Part shown: piece after piece, positions 1 through 5,860 of the stretch
Position numbering within the stretch: position 1 is the first letter of the stretch
How the letters are laid out: the number at the start of each line of letters is the position of its first letter
Assembly (NCBI GenBank): GCA_947283485.1
Contig: CAMYOU010000012.1
Location: 1-39,233, forward strand
Reading direction: 5' to 3'
Length of the DNA stretch: 39,233 nucleotides
Source of the DNA: an uncultured Peptostreptococcaceae bacterium
GTDB taxonomy: Bacteria > Bacillota > Clostridia > Tissierellales > Peptoniphilaceae
Notes under the pieces: generated by a model
The model's input: the letters and a program-made list of their open reading frames with translations, nothing else
The model's database searches: none
What the model was told of the DNA's origin: nothing
Made by a program: the position numbers and the translations under genes

Positions 1-95
1 TTCGTGCCCCTCATACCTATTTTTCGTACCCCTGAGTATGAGTTTCGTACCCTAATCGGCGATGCCGTTAAAATATATCAAATATGTTGTTTTGT

Positions 96-194
96 TCTCG
101 GACTTCGTCAAAAAACTTTTTTTGATCATCTCGGACTTCGTCCAAAAACTTTTTTCGATCATCTCGGACTTCATCAAAAAACTTTTTTCTTCCC
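96..194. repeat. 33-bp tandem repeat, three copies
   Basis: Units begin TCTCGGACTTC at 96, 129 and 162, an exact 33-base period with few mismatches. Each unit holds GGACTTCGTC(C), able to form a tiny hairpin, and an A-tract/T-tract pair (about AAAAAACTTTTTT). A 33-bp period is close to three helical turns, so the A-tracts are in phase and may bend the DNA. The array lies about 70 bp upstream of the promoter at 267-295. Confidence 0.8.
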
Positions 195-266
195 GTGATG
201 CTTTTTTCCGGGACAAGCGACTTTTTTGAAAACGTGAAAAACACATCGCCGCACTACTGCGCATTC

Positions 267-295
267 TTGCCTTTTTATGACTCTTTCAGTAGAAT
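267..295 (+). promoter_or_regulatory. Promoter of FMN-binding-like lipoprotein gene
   Basis: TTGCCT (267-272), a 17-base spacer and TAGAAT (290-295) form a good vegetative promoter, followed by an AGGAGG ribosome site just before the ATG at 330. Confidence 0.65.
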
Positions 296-329
296 TTTTG
301 TGGCAACAAAATTTTAGGAGGTAGATTGC

Positions 330-890
330 ATGAAAAAGAAAACTTTTCTTCTCATCGTGTGCGTACTCGCGCTCGTGTTCGCGGCATGCGGAAATGCCGA
401 TGCACCCGCGCAAACGACCGGTGAAGAAGCGGCAGGCGTAAGAATGGGTCGTGCGCAATATGCGGCACACGGAAAATCCGGCTGGGCGGATGTCGTCGTC
501 GCCATGGAGGGCGACAAGATCGTCGGCGTATCCATCGACGAATACCAGTTCATGAACGTCGAAGACGCAACCCCGGTTCCCAATGCCCTCGAAGAAGGCG
601 AACGAGCACTTTCGAACAATTTCAAGGATCCCAAGGTCGCTTTGGCATCGAAGAGAGTGAACTCCGAGATGTATTCCGCCATGATGACGCAACATGCCAA
701 ATCGACCGTGTCGATCGCGGCAAACTATGATGCCATCGAAGCGTTCTGCGTAGGACAGACGGTTGAAGATCTCAAAATCGCCGTCCAAGGTGAGAAAAAA
801 GACGTCACGGATATGGTAACCGGCGCAACGCTAGTCGATACCAAAGGATATCTCGAGGCCGTTATCGCCGCTTGCGAAGCAGTCAAATAA
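330..890 (+). CDS. FMN-binding-domain-like lipoprotein
   Basis: A 186-residue exported lipoprotein. The N-terminus is a lipoprotein signal (hydrophobic residues 6-19, Cys20 after FAA). The rest resembles the FMN-binding domain family: an AQYAAHGKSGW start, a short beta-rich stretch (VVVAMEGDKIVGVSIDE), and near the C-terminus D161-M-V-T-G-A-T167, which matches the D-x-x-[S/T]-G-A-[T/S] motif in which the last Thr/Ser carries covalent FMN in the RnfG/NqrC family and in extracellular electron-transfer flavoproteins. By that analogy it would carry flavin outside the membrane. The flavin transferase ApbE is not in the window. The gene is monocistronic, with its own promoter, an AGGAGG site and a terminator. 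The fold is inferred; the motif is seen directly. Confidence 0.7.
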   Translation: MKKKTFLLIVCVLALVFAACGNADAPAQTTGEEAAGVRMGRAQYAAHGKSGWADVVVAMEGDKIVGVSIDEYQFMNVEDATPVPNALEEGERALSNNFKDPKVALASKRVNSEMYSAMMTQHAKSTVSIAANYDAIEAFCVGQTVEDLKIAVQGEKKDVTDMVTGATLVDTKGYLEAVIAACEAVK

Positions 891-905
891 AAAGTGGATC
901 GGATA

Positions 906-940
906 AGAGCGTTTCTCTTCAGAGAGACGCTCTTTTTATG
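906..940 (+). terminator. Intrinsic terminator after lipoprotein gene
   Basis: Inverted repeat AGAGCGTTTCTCT / AGAGAGACGCTCT (one G-U-type pair) around a TCAG loop, followed by a run of five T. Confidence 0.85.
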
Positions 941-990
941 TGCTTTTCGCGATGCAGGTACGACGCTCGTCCCTCGGACAAAAAACGCAC

Positions 991-1016
991 AAAAAAACCG
1001 CCCGAATAGGCGGTTT
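991..1016 (-). terminator. Terminator of rpsD
   Basis: Stem AAACCGCC (995-1002) / GGCGGTTT (1009-1016) with a 6-base loop. On the minus strand it is followed by a run of T (the A-run at 991-997), just beyond the rpsD stop. Confidence 0.85.
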
Positions 1017-1035
1017 CTTGTAAATTTTGTCTCGA

Positions 1036-1632
1036 TTACAGGCTCTTCGAGTAGAACTCGATGATGAGCGAATCGACGATTTCAACCGGTACGCGATCTC
1101 TCTCGGGCATCTCTACGAGTTTACCCGTCATCTTCTCTTCATCTCTCGAAAGATAGGGAAGCGTGATCATCGTCGAACCGATGCTGTCTTTGATAAATTC
1201 AAGATTCTTGGAACGCTCGCGCAGTCCGATCTCGTCGCCGACCGATACGATATAGCTCGGGATGTCGACTTTCTTGCCGTTGACGCGGATGTGTCCGTGT
1301 ACGACGAGCTGACGTGCCTGACGAAGCGATTTTGCAAAGCCGAGGCGATAGACGAGATTGTCAAGACGACGCTCAATCAAGGTGATGAGGATATCACCGG
1401 TGATGCGGTCGGATTTTCTCGATTCTTTCGTTGCGAGTACCATGTACTTGCGCATTTGTTTTTCGCTAAGGCCGTAGTATGCCTTGAGTTTTTGCTTCTC
1501 GAGAAGCTGTTTGCCGTACTCCGAAAGGCGCATGTTCGCCTTCGGTCCTCTCTTGAGTTCTTTAGCGTGTCCAAAAATGTTAACGCCAAATCTCCTGGAT
1601 TGTTTGAATCTCGGTCCCATTGGTCTTGCCAT
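1036..1632 (-). CDS. rpsD: 30S ribosomal protein S4
   Basis: A full-length 198-residue S4, the primary 16S rRNA-binding protein that starts assembly of the small subunit body. It begins MARPMGPRFKQSRRFGVNIFG and has the S4-type RNA-binding domain in the middle (LDNLVYRLGFAKSLRQARQLVVHGHIRVNG, about residues 90-120). It stands alone, as in Bacillus where rpsD is monocistronic, rather than in the alpha operon. A GAGGAGG ribosome site precedes the ATG. A consensus promoter lies at 1724-1752 and the leader of about 85 bases can fold into a pseudoknot, consistent with S4 repressing its own mRNA (known for Bacillus and E. coli S4; inferred here). Confidence 0.98.
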   Translation of the reverse strand: MARPMGPRFKQSRRFGVNIFGHAKELKRGPKANMRLSEYGKQLLEKQKLKAYYGLSEKQMRKYMVLATKESRKSDRITGDILITLIERRLDNLVYRLGFAKSLRQARQLVVHGHIRVNGKKVDIPSYIVSVGDEIGLRERSKNLEFIKDSIGSTMITLPYLSRDEEKMTGKLVEMPERDRVPVEIVDSLIIEFYSKSL

Positions 1633-1658
1633 GAGTGTTTCCTCCTCTTACAGTGATG

Positions 1659-1717
1659 TTGTTCTCTACACTCCGCCGGGGATCGTCTATGAGCGGTCGG
1701 AATGTCCCTTAGAACAC
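1659..1717 (-). promoter_or_regulatory. Candidate S4-binding leader RNA with pseudoknot
   Basis: In the rpsD leader an outer helix pairs TGTTCT (minus strand of 1711-1716) with AGAACA (1660-1665). An inner helix pairs CCGACCG (1694-1700) with CGGCGG (1673-1678), leaving one bulged A. GGGA (1705-1708), upstream of the inner helix, can pair with TCCC (1679-1682) inside its loop, which makes a pseudoknot. The predicted transcript begins at the outer helix. Covariation was not tested. Confidence 0.5.
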
Positions 1718-1723
1718 TCGATC

Positions 1724-1752
1724 ATTCTATCATCTCGGACGGAAGCTGTCAA
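1724..1752 (-). promoter_or_regulatory. rpsD promoter
   Basis: On the minus strand: perfect TTGACA (1747-1752), 17-base spacer, TAGAAT (1724-1729) with an extended TG one base upstream. The predicted start is near 1717. Confidence 0.85.
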
Positions 1753-1769
1753 AGAATCCTGCCGTTTTC

Positions 1770-1798
1770 TTTACATTTCTACCGATGAATTTTACAAT
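1770..1798 (+). promoter_or_regulatory. Promoter of ClC antiporter gene
   Basis: TTTACA (1770-1775), 17-base spacer, TACAAT (1793-1798), back to back with the rpsD promoter. Confidence 0.65.
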
Positions 1799-1844
1799 AA
1801 AAAAAGAACAGAACCAAAACAAAACGAAAAAAGGAGTTCCGTCC

Positions 1845-3056
1845 ATGAATATCGGAAAGTTCAAACACCTGCGCGCGCTCTTGACGGGGATCATCGCGGG
1901 TGCCTTCATCACCGCCGCACGGTATCTCATCCACCTCGGACACGGTACCATGCGCTCTCTCTTGGAACGACCCGTTGTCTTTTGTCTCGTGTACGCCGCG
2001 TTCGCGTGCATCATCTACGTACTCTTACAAAAAGAGCCGCTCATTGCGGGCGGCAAAATTCCGGACGTACGCGCAGAAACGGATGCCCTAAAGGGCAAAT
2101 GGCGTTCCGTCATTCCGTATAAATTTTTGGGTGCGGTCCTCACTTTGAGTTCCGGACTTACCATGGGGATCGAGGGACCGAGTGTGCAGATCGGCGGTTT
2201 TACGGGGCAGATGCTCGCGGGTGAAGACGACGCGCGTCTGCGTCACGATCTCGTCGGCGCGGGCGTCGCGGGTGCGCTCGGCGCGGCTTTCCAAGCACCG
2301 CTCACGGGCATCCTCTTCGCGATGGAGGCCGTCCATCACTCCATGCGTAAGAGCGGCATGATCACGGCGATGCTCGGCGGCATCGGCGGCACCGTCGTCT
2401 CCTCCGCATTCTTCGGCGATCATCCCGTCGTCATGTTTACGGGACTTACGGAACTCGGTACGGAACACATCGTCCCGGTTCTCACCCTTGCGGTTCTCCT
2501 CGGCGGCGTCGGTGCACTCTTTCAGATCCTCGTCGTTCCCGCCGCAAAAATCATGGAAAAAGTGCCGCGGTTTTTAAGAACCTGTGTGCCTTTTGCCGTG
2601 ACGGCGGCGACACTCCTTGCGATGCCCAAGCTTTTCGGCTCGGGCGAACATCTCCTTATGGATCTCGCGAACATCCAAACGATCTCGGGACGTCTCTTCG
2701 CGCTCAAATTTCTCCTTCTCATTCTCTGCGCGGCATCGGGACTGCCCGGCGGCATTTTCTTCCCCGTTCTCGTTCTCGGCGCACTCGGCGGCACGGCACT
2801 CGGCTCGTTCTTCGTCGGCGCGGGACTCATCGCGCCCGAGTATCTCCTGCCCTTTGCGCTCGTCGCCATGTCGGGTTTCTTCTCGGCGATCGTCCGCACG
2901 CCGCTTACGGCGGTGGCGCTCGTCCTCGAGATGACAGGTGCGTTTACCATGCTCTTGCCGCTCGTCACCGTCTCGATCGTCGCGGCACTCATCGCGAGAC
3001 TCCTCGTCGAGCTGGCGCACGTTCCGCAACCCGTTCAGTCATTAAAAGAGGAGTGA
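1845..3056 (+). CDS. clcA: ClC-family chloride channel / Cl-/H+ antiporter
   Basis: A polytopic ClC protein of 403 residues. The start is the ATG at 1845, preceded by AAAAAAGGAG; an in-frame ATG at 1785 lies upstream of the -10 region and is not used. The three ion-pathway signatures are visible: GGKIPDV (variant of GSGIP), GIEGPSVQIGG (GxEGP, with the gating glutamate) and PGGIFFPVLVLGA (GxFxP). The internal glutamate that relays protons in antiporters is retained in ILFAMEAVHHS, so chloride/proton exchange is likelier than a passive channel. No C-terminal CBS domains follow. The gene is monocistronic and ends in a strong terminator. Confidence 0.92.
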   Translation: MNIGKFKHLRALLTGIIAGAFITAARYLIHLGHGTMRSLLERPVVFCLVYAAFACIIYVLLQKEPLIAGGKIPDVRAETDALKGKWRSVIPYKFLGAVLTLSSGLTMGIEGPSVQIGGFTGQMLAGEDDARLRHDLVGAGVAGALGAAFQAPLTGILFAMEAVHHSMRKSGMITAMLGGIGGTVVSSAFFGDHPVVMFTGLTELGTEHIVPVLTLAVLLGGVGALFQILVVPAAKIMEKVPRFLRTCVPFAVTAATLLAMPKLFGSGEHLLMDLANIQTISGRLFALKFLLLILCAASGLPGGIFFPVLVLGALGGTALGSFFVGAGLIAPEYLLPFALVAMSGFFSAIVRTPLTAVALVLEMTGAFTMLLPLVTVSIVAALIARLLVELAHVPQPVQSLKEE

Positions 3057-3074
3057 TCTCCACTCCCTCTCTCG

Positions 3075-3098
3075 CCTCCGGATCCCGGAGGTTTTTTT
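3075..3098 (+). terminator. Terminator of ClC gene
   Basis: Perfect stem CCTCCGG (3075-3081) / CCGGAGG (3085-3091), 3-base loop, seven T. The T-run runs into the stop codon of the convergent phosphatase gene. Confidence 0.9.
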
Positions 3099-3663
3099 AT
3101 GCGTTGAATTGTCTGAGTTTGGCAAAATCTTCGCAGAGCTCGATCATCGAGAACGTCCCTTGACCATACATGAACTTCCCCGCCTCGTGGAGAGAAAGCC
3201 CCAAGAGAAACGTCGTGAGTGCGGCAAGCGGTCCGTTGTGTGCGACAAAGAGTACGTGATCCTCGAGATGCGCTTTCACAAAATCGATCGCGCGTTTCGC
3301 CATCACGGCATAACTCTCGCCGTCCGGGATGTCACTCGCGATGAGCGACTGAAATCCCTCTTCGAACGTACGTCCCTCGATCTTATCAAAAGGCAAACAC
3401 TCGTAAATGCCGAAGTGTTGCTCCATGAGTTCATCGTGTCTTGTGATCTCGACCTTGCGCCCCGCGAGAGCCAGTTCCGCCGTCGTATAGGCGCGGGCGA
3501 GCGTCGACGTATAGCAACGCGTGATCGGGAGGTCCTTTAATTTTTCACCCACACGTTTCGCGTCGCCGATACCTTTTTCCGTCAAAGGGTAATCCGTCGT
3601 GCCGTAGAGTTCGCGTCTCGCATTGCCCTCGGATTCCCCGTGTCTTACCAAATAAATTTTCAT
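3097..3663 (-). CDS. Histidine phosphatase family protein (phosphoglycerate mutase-like)
   Basis: A 188-residue enzyme of the histidine phosphatase superfamily. The N-terminal MKIYLVRHGESEGN contains the RHGE motif whose His8 is the phosphorylated nucleophile. The second catalytic His is in VLFVAHNGPLAAL near residue 142. The size and lack of mutase-specific insertions suggest a broad small-molecule phosphatase (GpmB/CobC-like) rather than glycolytic mutase, but the substrate is unknown. The start overlaps the stop of the HD-domain gene by four bases (ATGA), so the two are translationally coupled. It is the last gene of a four-gene minus-strand operon. Confidence 0.9.
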   Translation of the reverse strand: MKIYLVRHGESEGNARRELYGTTDYPLTEKGIGDAKRVGEKLKDLPITRCYTSTLARAYTTAELALAGRKVEITRHDELMEQHFGIYECLPFDKIEGRTFEEGFQSLIASDIPDGESYAVMAKRAIDFVKAHLEDHVLFVAHNGPLAALTTFLLGLSLHEAGKFMYGQGTFSMIELCEDFAKLRQFNA

Positions 3664-4247
3664 CGTTCCCCTCCTCTGAGTTCCTCTTCCGTCGGATAGA
3701 GTGCGGGTTTTTCCTCCGTCCAGCGTACGATCCGTTCGTAGAGTCGCGGCGCGACCTCCTCGATGATTTTTTTCTTGGATAGGAGTTGTTCCTTGGAAAC
3801 CGGAATGTCCCGATAACGTCTTCCGACCGTAAAATACGAAAGCACCGGCTGAAATCCGTCCATCGCCTTCGCAACACGCGCGTCATTCGTCTCCATCGCC
3901 TCAAACTCGCGCCAAAGAGCCAGGAGTTCCGCGCCGTCCTCTCCGAGTAAACCGAAAATCCTCTGGGCCGCGCGTTTTTCTTTCTCGACCGCCGCAAGTC
4001 TCCCCGCATCGTCGTAGAGCGACACGTCCCCCGCGTCGATCTCCACGATATCGTGGATGAGAAGCATCTTCACCACGCGATCCGTGTCATACGGCACATC
4101 GATCCACGGTTTTAATACGAGCGCGCACATCGCCGCATGCCAAGAATGCTCCGCGCTGTTCTCGCGCCGAAAAGACTTCGTAAGATTCATCCGCTCGACG
4201 AGTTTGAGCCCCTCGAGTTCCTGCAAAAATAAAAATTCCTTTTCCAT
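3660..4247 (-). CDS. HD-domain hydrolase, YfbR/5'-nucleotidase-like
   Basis: A 195-residue HD-superfamily metal hydrolase. The metal ligands are seen as His34 in NSAEHSWHAAM and His65-Asp66 in LLIHDIVEIDAGD. A later Asp in AKAMDGFQPVLSYF fits the fourth ligand. This arrangement matches the HD_3/YfbR branch, which includes deoxynucleoside 5'-monophosphatases; the substrate here is not shown. It lies 8 bases after lplA and overlaps the downstream histidine phosphatase by four bases, so two phosphohydrolases are made together. Confidence 0.88.
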   Translation of the reverse strand: MEKEFLFLQELEGLKLVERMNLTKSFRRENSAEHSWHAAMCALVLKPWIDVPYDTDRVVKMLLIHDIVEIDAGDVSLYDDAGRLAAVEKEKRAAQRIFGLLGEDGAELLALWREFEAMETNDARVAKAMDGFQPVLSYFTVGRRYRDIPVSKEQLLSKKKIIEEVAPRLYERIVRWTEEKPALYPTEEELRGGER

Positions 4248-4255
4248 TGATCCTC

Positions 4256-5230
4256 CTAATCGATCATGGCGTCGAGCATCTCTTCCCGCGAAAACCCGGC
4301 AAAATACGACGCGACATCGTGTGACTCGAGAAACTTCCCGAGATCTTCACGCGTGTATTTTGTCCCCGTAAGTGCCGCAAGAAGTTCGTTCACATCACGC
4401 ATCCCGAAGAAATCGCCCGTCACATGCGCGCGAGAAATGACCCCGCCCGTAAGATCGAACGACCAATCCATCGACCCCGCGGCGTATCTCTTCTTCCGCG
4501 CAATCGTAAGACCCGGACTTCTTCCGTAGTTCCAATCCCACGAGAGATACCGTTCCTTTACCTTCTCGATGGCTCTAAGATCCGCGTCGTCAAATGTGTA
4601 GTCCGTAAGTTCCTCCGCTTTTGCCACATGTGCGAGAATCGTCTCGCCAAACGTCTCGATCGTCATGGGTTTCTCGAGATGCTCGCACACATTCGTCACG
4701 CGACTCCTGACCGATGCGATCCCCTTGGACGCCATCTTGTCCCCGCTTACGCGTAGAGCCGCCGACAAAACCGATAGATCCACGTCGAAGAGAATCGCCC
4801 CGTGATGCAAAACGCGCTTCGCATCGCGATATTGTGCGTTGCCGCAACATTTTTTACCGTCGATCGTGATGTCATTCCGCCCGGAAAACTCCGCCTTGAC
4901 CCCCATCGACGCCAGCGCATCCACCACCGGACGCGCAAAGCGTTTGAAATCAAAACCGACATCGTCCGAATCCGAGAGAATCGTATAGTTGAGATTGCCG
5001 TAATCGTGATACACCGCACCCCCGCCTGAGAGACGCCTCACGACATCAATCCCGTGCTCTCGCACGTAGCGTTCGTCGATCTCCGCGAGCGTATCCTGAT
5101 TGCGTCCCACCACGATGACCGGGCGATTCACCCACAGCCAAAAAGCACTCCCCTCGAGATGCCGAAACGCATATTCCTCGAACGCGAGATTGTAATAGGG
5201 ATCATTCGACGGATTCACAAGTCTTCGCAT
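4256..5230 (-). CDS. lplA: Lipoate-protein ligase A
   Basis: A 324-residue lipoate-protein ligase that activates free lipoate with ATP and attaches it to E2 or GcvH lysines. It begins MRRLVNPSNDPYYNLAFEEY and carries the family motifs RRLSGGGAVYHDYGNLNYT (residues about 69-87), GRNDITIDGKKCCGNAQ (catalytic Lys region) and LHHGAILFDVDL. A C-terminal accessory domain follows (YTREDLGKF). The start is chosen at 5230 because AAGGAGG lies six bases upstream; an adjacent ATG at 5233 is also possible. Its first 29 bases overlap the 3' end of the acetyltransferase gene. An open frame continues upstream to 5356 but lies wholly inside that gene. Confidence 0.95.
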   Translation of the reverse strand: MRRLVNPSNDPYYNLAFEEYAFRHLEGSAFWLWVNRPVIVVGRNQDTLAEIDERYVREHGIDVVRRLSGGGAVYHDYGNLNYTILSDSDDVGFDFKRFARPVVDALASMGVKAEFSGRNDITIDGKKCCGNAQYRDAKRVLHHGAILFDVDLSVLSAALRVSGDKMASKGIASVRSRVTNVCEHLEKPMTIETFGETILAHVAKAEELTDYTFDDADLRAIEKVKERYLSWDWNYGRSPGLTIARKKRYAAGSMDWSFDLTGGVISRAHVTGDFFGMRDVNELLAALTGTKYTREDLGKFLESHDVASYFAGFSREEMLDAMID

Positions 5231-5744
5231 CATAATCCTCCTTGAGCATGCCGAAGCGTTTTTCATCGACCCATTTGCCGAGGAAAAACGTCTCTGCACG
5301 CAGAACCCCCTCGAGCTCCATCCCCGCCGAACGTACGAGAGCCTCTGCCGCAACATTCTCCGAGATCACCGTTGCAAAGAGTTTGTGCGCCGCGAGTTTC
5401 TCGAAGAAAAAGGTCATAAGCCCCTCGAGGACATCCCGCGCATAGCCGTTCTCCTGCACATCCCGCGCCATGATGAGCCGAAAACCGTACACCCCGCGCG
5501 CCTCGCCGCTCTCAAGCGTCAATTCCCCGATTACGCGCCCGTCCTCTTTGCGCTCGATCGCAAAGGTATCCGGCGACGACACATCGCTCTTCGTTCTGAG
5601 ATATTCCATCGCACCGAATTCGTCGATCGGCATCCCCACATAACGCATCACATGCGGATCCGATAAATACATCGTCGCATGCTCGAGATCGTCGAGTCCG
5701 TACGGACGCACCCGCGTGCGCCGAGATTCCAATAAATACTCCAT
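5202..5744 (-). CDS. GNAT acetyltransferase, RimJ/RimL type
   Basis: A 180-residue GNAT N-acetyltransferase that uses acetyl-CoA. It begins MEYLLESRRTRVRPYGLDDLE, typical of the RimJ/RimL (acetyltransf_3) branch. The acetyl-CoA-binding region is YGFRLIMARDVQENGYARDVLEGL, with a variant Q/RxxGxG loop, followed by NVAAEALVRSAGMELEGVLR, the usual C-terminal signature. The start at 5744 has AAAGGAGG five bases upstream; an in-frame ATG at 5768 overlaps the -10 box. The acceptor (protein N-terminus, antibiotic or other amine) cannot be told. First gene of the operon with lplA. Confidence 0.9.
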   Translation of the reverse strand: MEYLLESRRTRVRPYGLDDLEHATMYLSDPHVMRYVGMPIDEFGAMEYLRTKSDVSSPDTFAIERKEDGRVIGELTLESGEARGVYGFRLIMARDVQENGYARDVLEGLMTFFFEKLAAHKLFATVISENVAAEALVRSAGMELEGVLRAETFFLGKWVDEKRFGMLKEDYDAKTCESVE

Positions 5745-5766
5745 AGAAACCTCCTTTACCTCAATC

Positions 5767-5777
5767 ATTATAGCAGA
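5767..5777 (-). promoter_or_regulatory. Extended -10 promoter of the GNAT-lplA operon
   Basis: The minus strand reads TGCTATAATG, a perfect TATAAT with the extended TGn; no good -35 hexamer is seen. Confidence 0.55.
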
Positions 5778-5821
5778 CTTCGGGGGTAGAAAAAGAACCG
5801 CACTTCCGCATGAAAAGGCAC

Positions 5822-5851
5822 AAAAAACTCGGGTGATGAAAACCCGAGTTT
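5822..5851 (-). terminator. Terminator of surface protein gene 1
   Basis: Stem AACTCGGGT / ACCCGAGTT (5826-5834 / 5842-5850), with a T-run on the minus strand, just after the stop. Confidence 0.85.
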
Positions 5852-5860
5852 CTCATTTGC

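Larger units (their letters stand above)
1..329. other. Gene-free left edge with short repeats
   Basis: No convincing gene is present. The first 65 bases carry three copies of a short motif, TTCGTRCCC(C)T, at about 1, 23 and 53. A 33-bp tandem repeat follows (96-194, listed separately), then the promoter and ribosome site of the lipoprotein gene. A short open frame across 4-198 translates the tandem repeat, has no ribosome site and is not called. Confidence 0.6.

Noticed and set aside
1..65. Right end of the same IS at the window's left edge
   Set aside because: No copy of the terminal repeat (complement of TGCACTGACCCCCAAAAG) occurs there.
96..194. CRISPR array
   Set aside because: Units are contiguous with a 33-base period and no unique spacers; no cas genes are near.
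4..198. Short open frame across the 33-bp repeats
   Set aside because: It only translates the tandem repeat, has no ribosome site, and the repeat varies without respect for codons.
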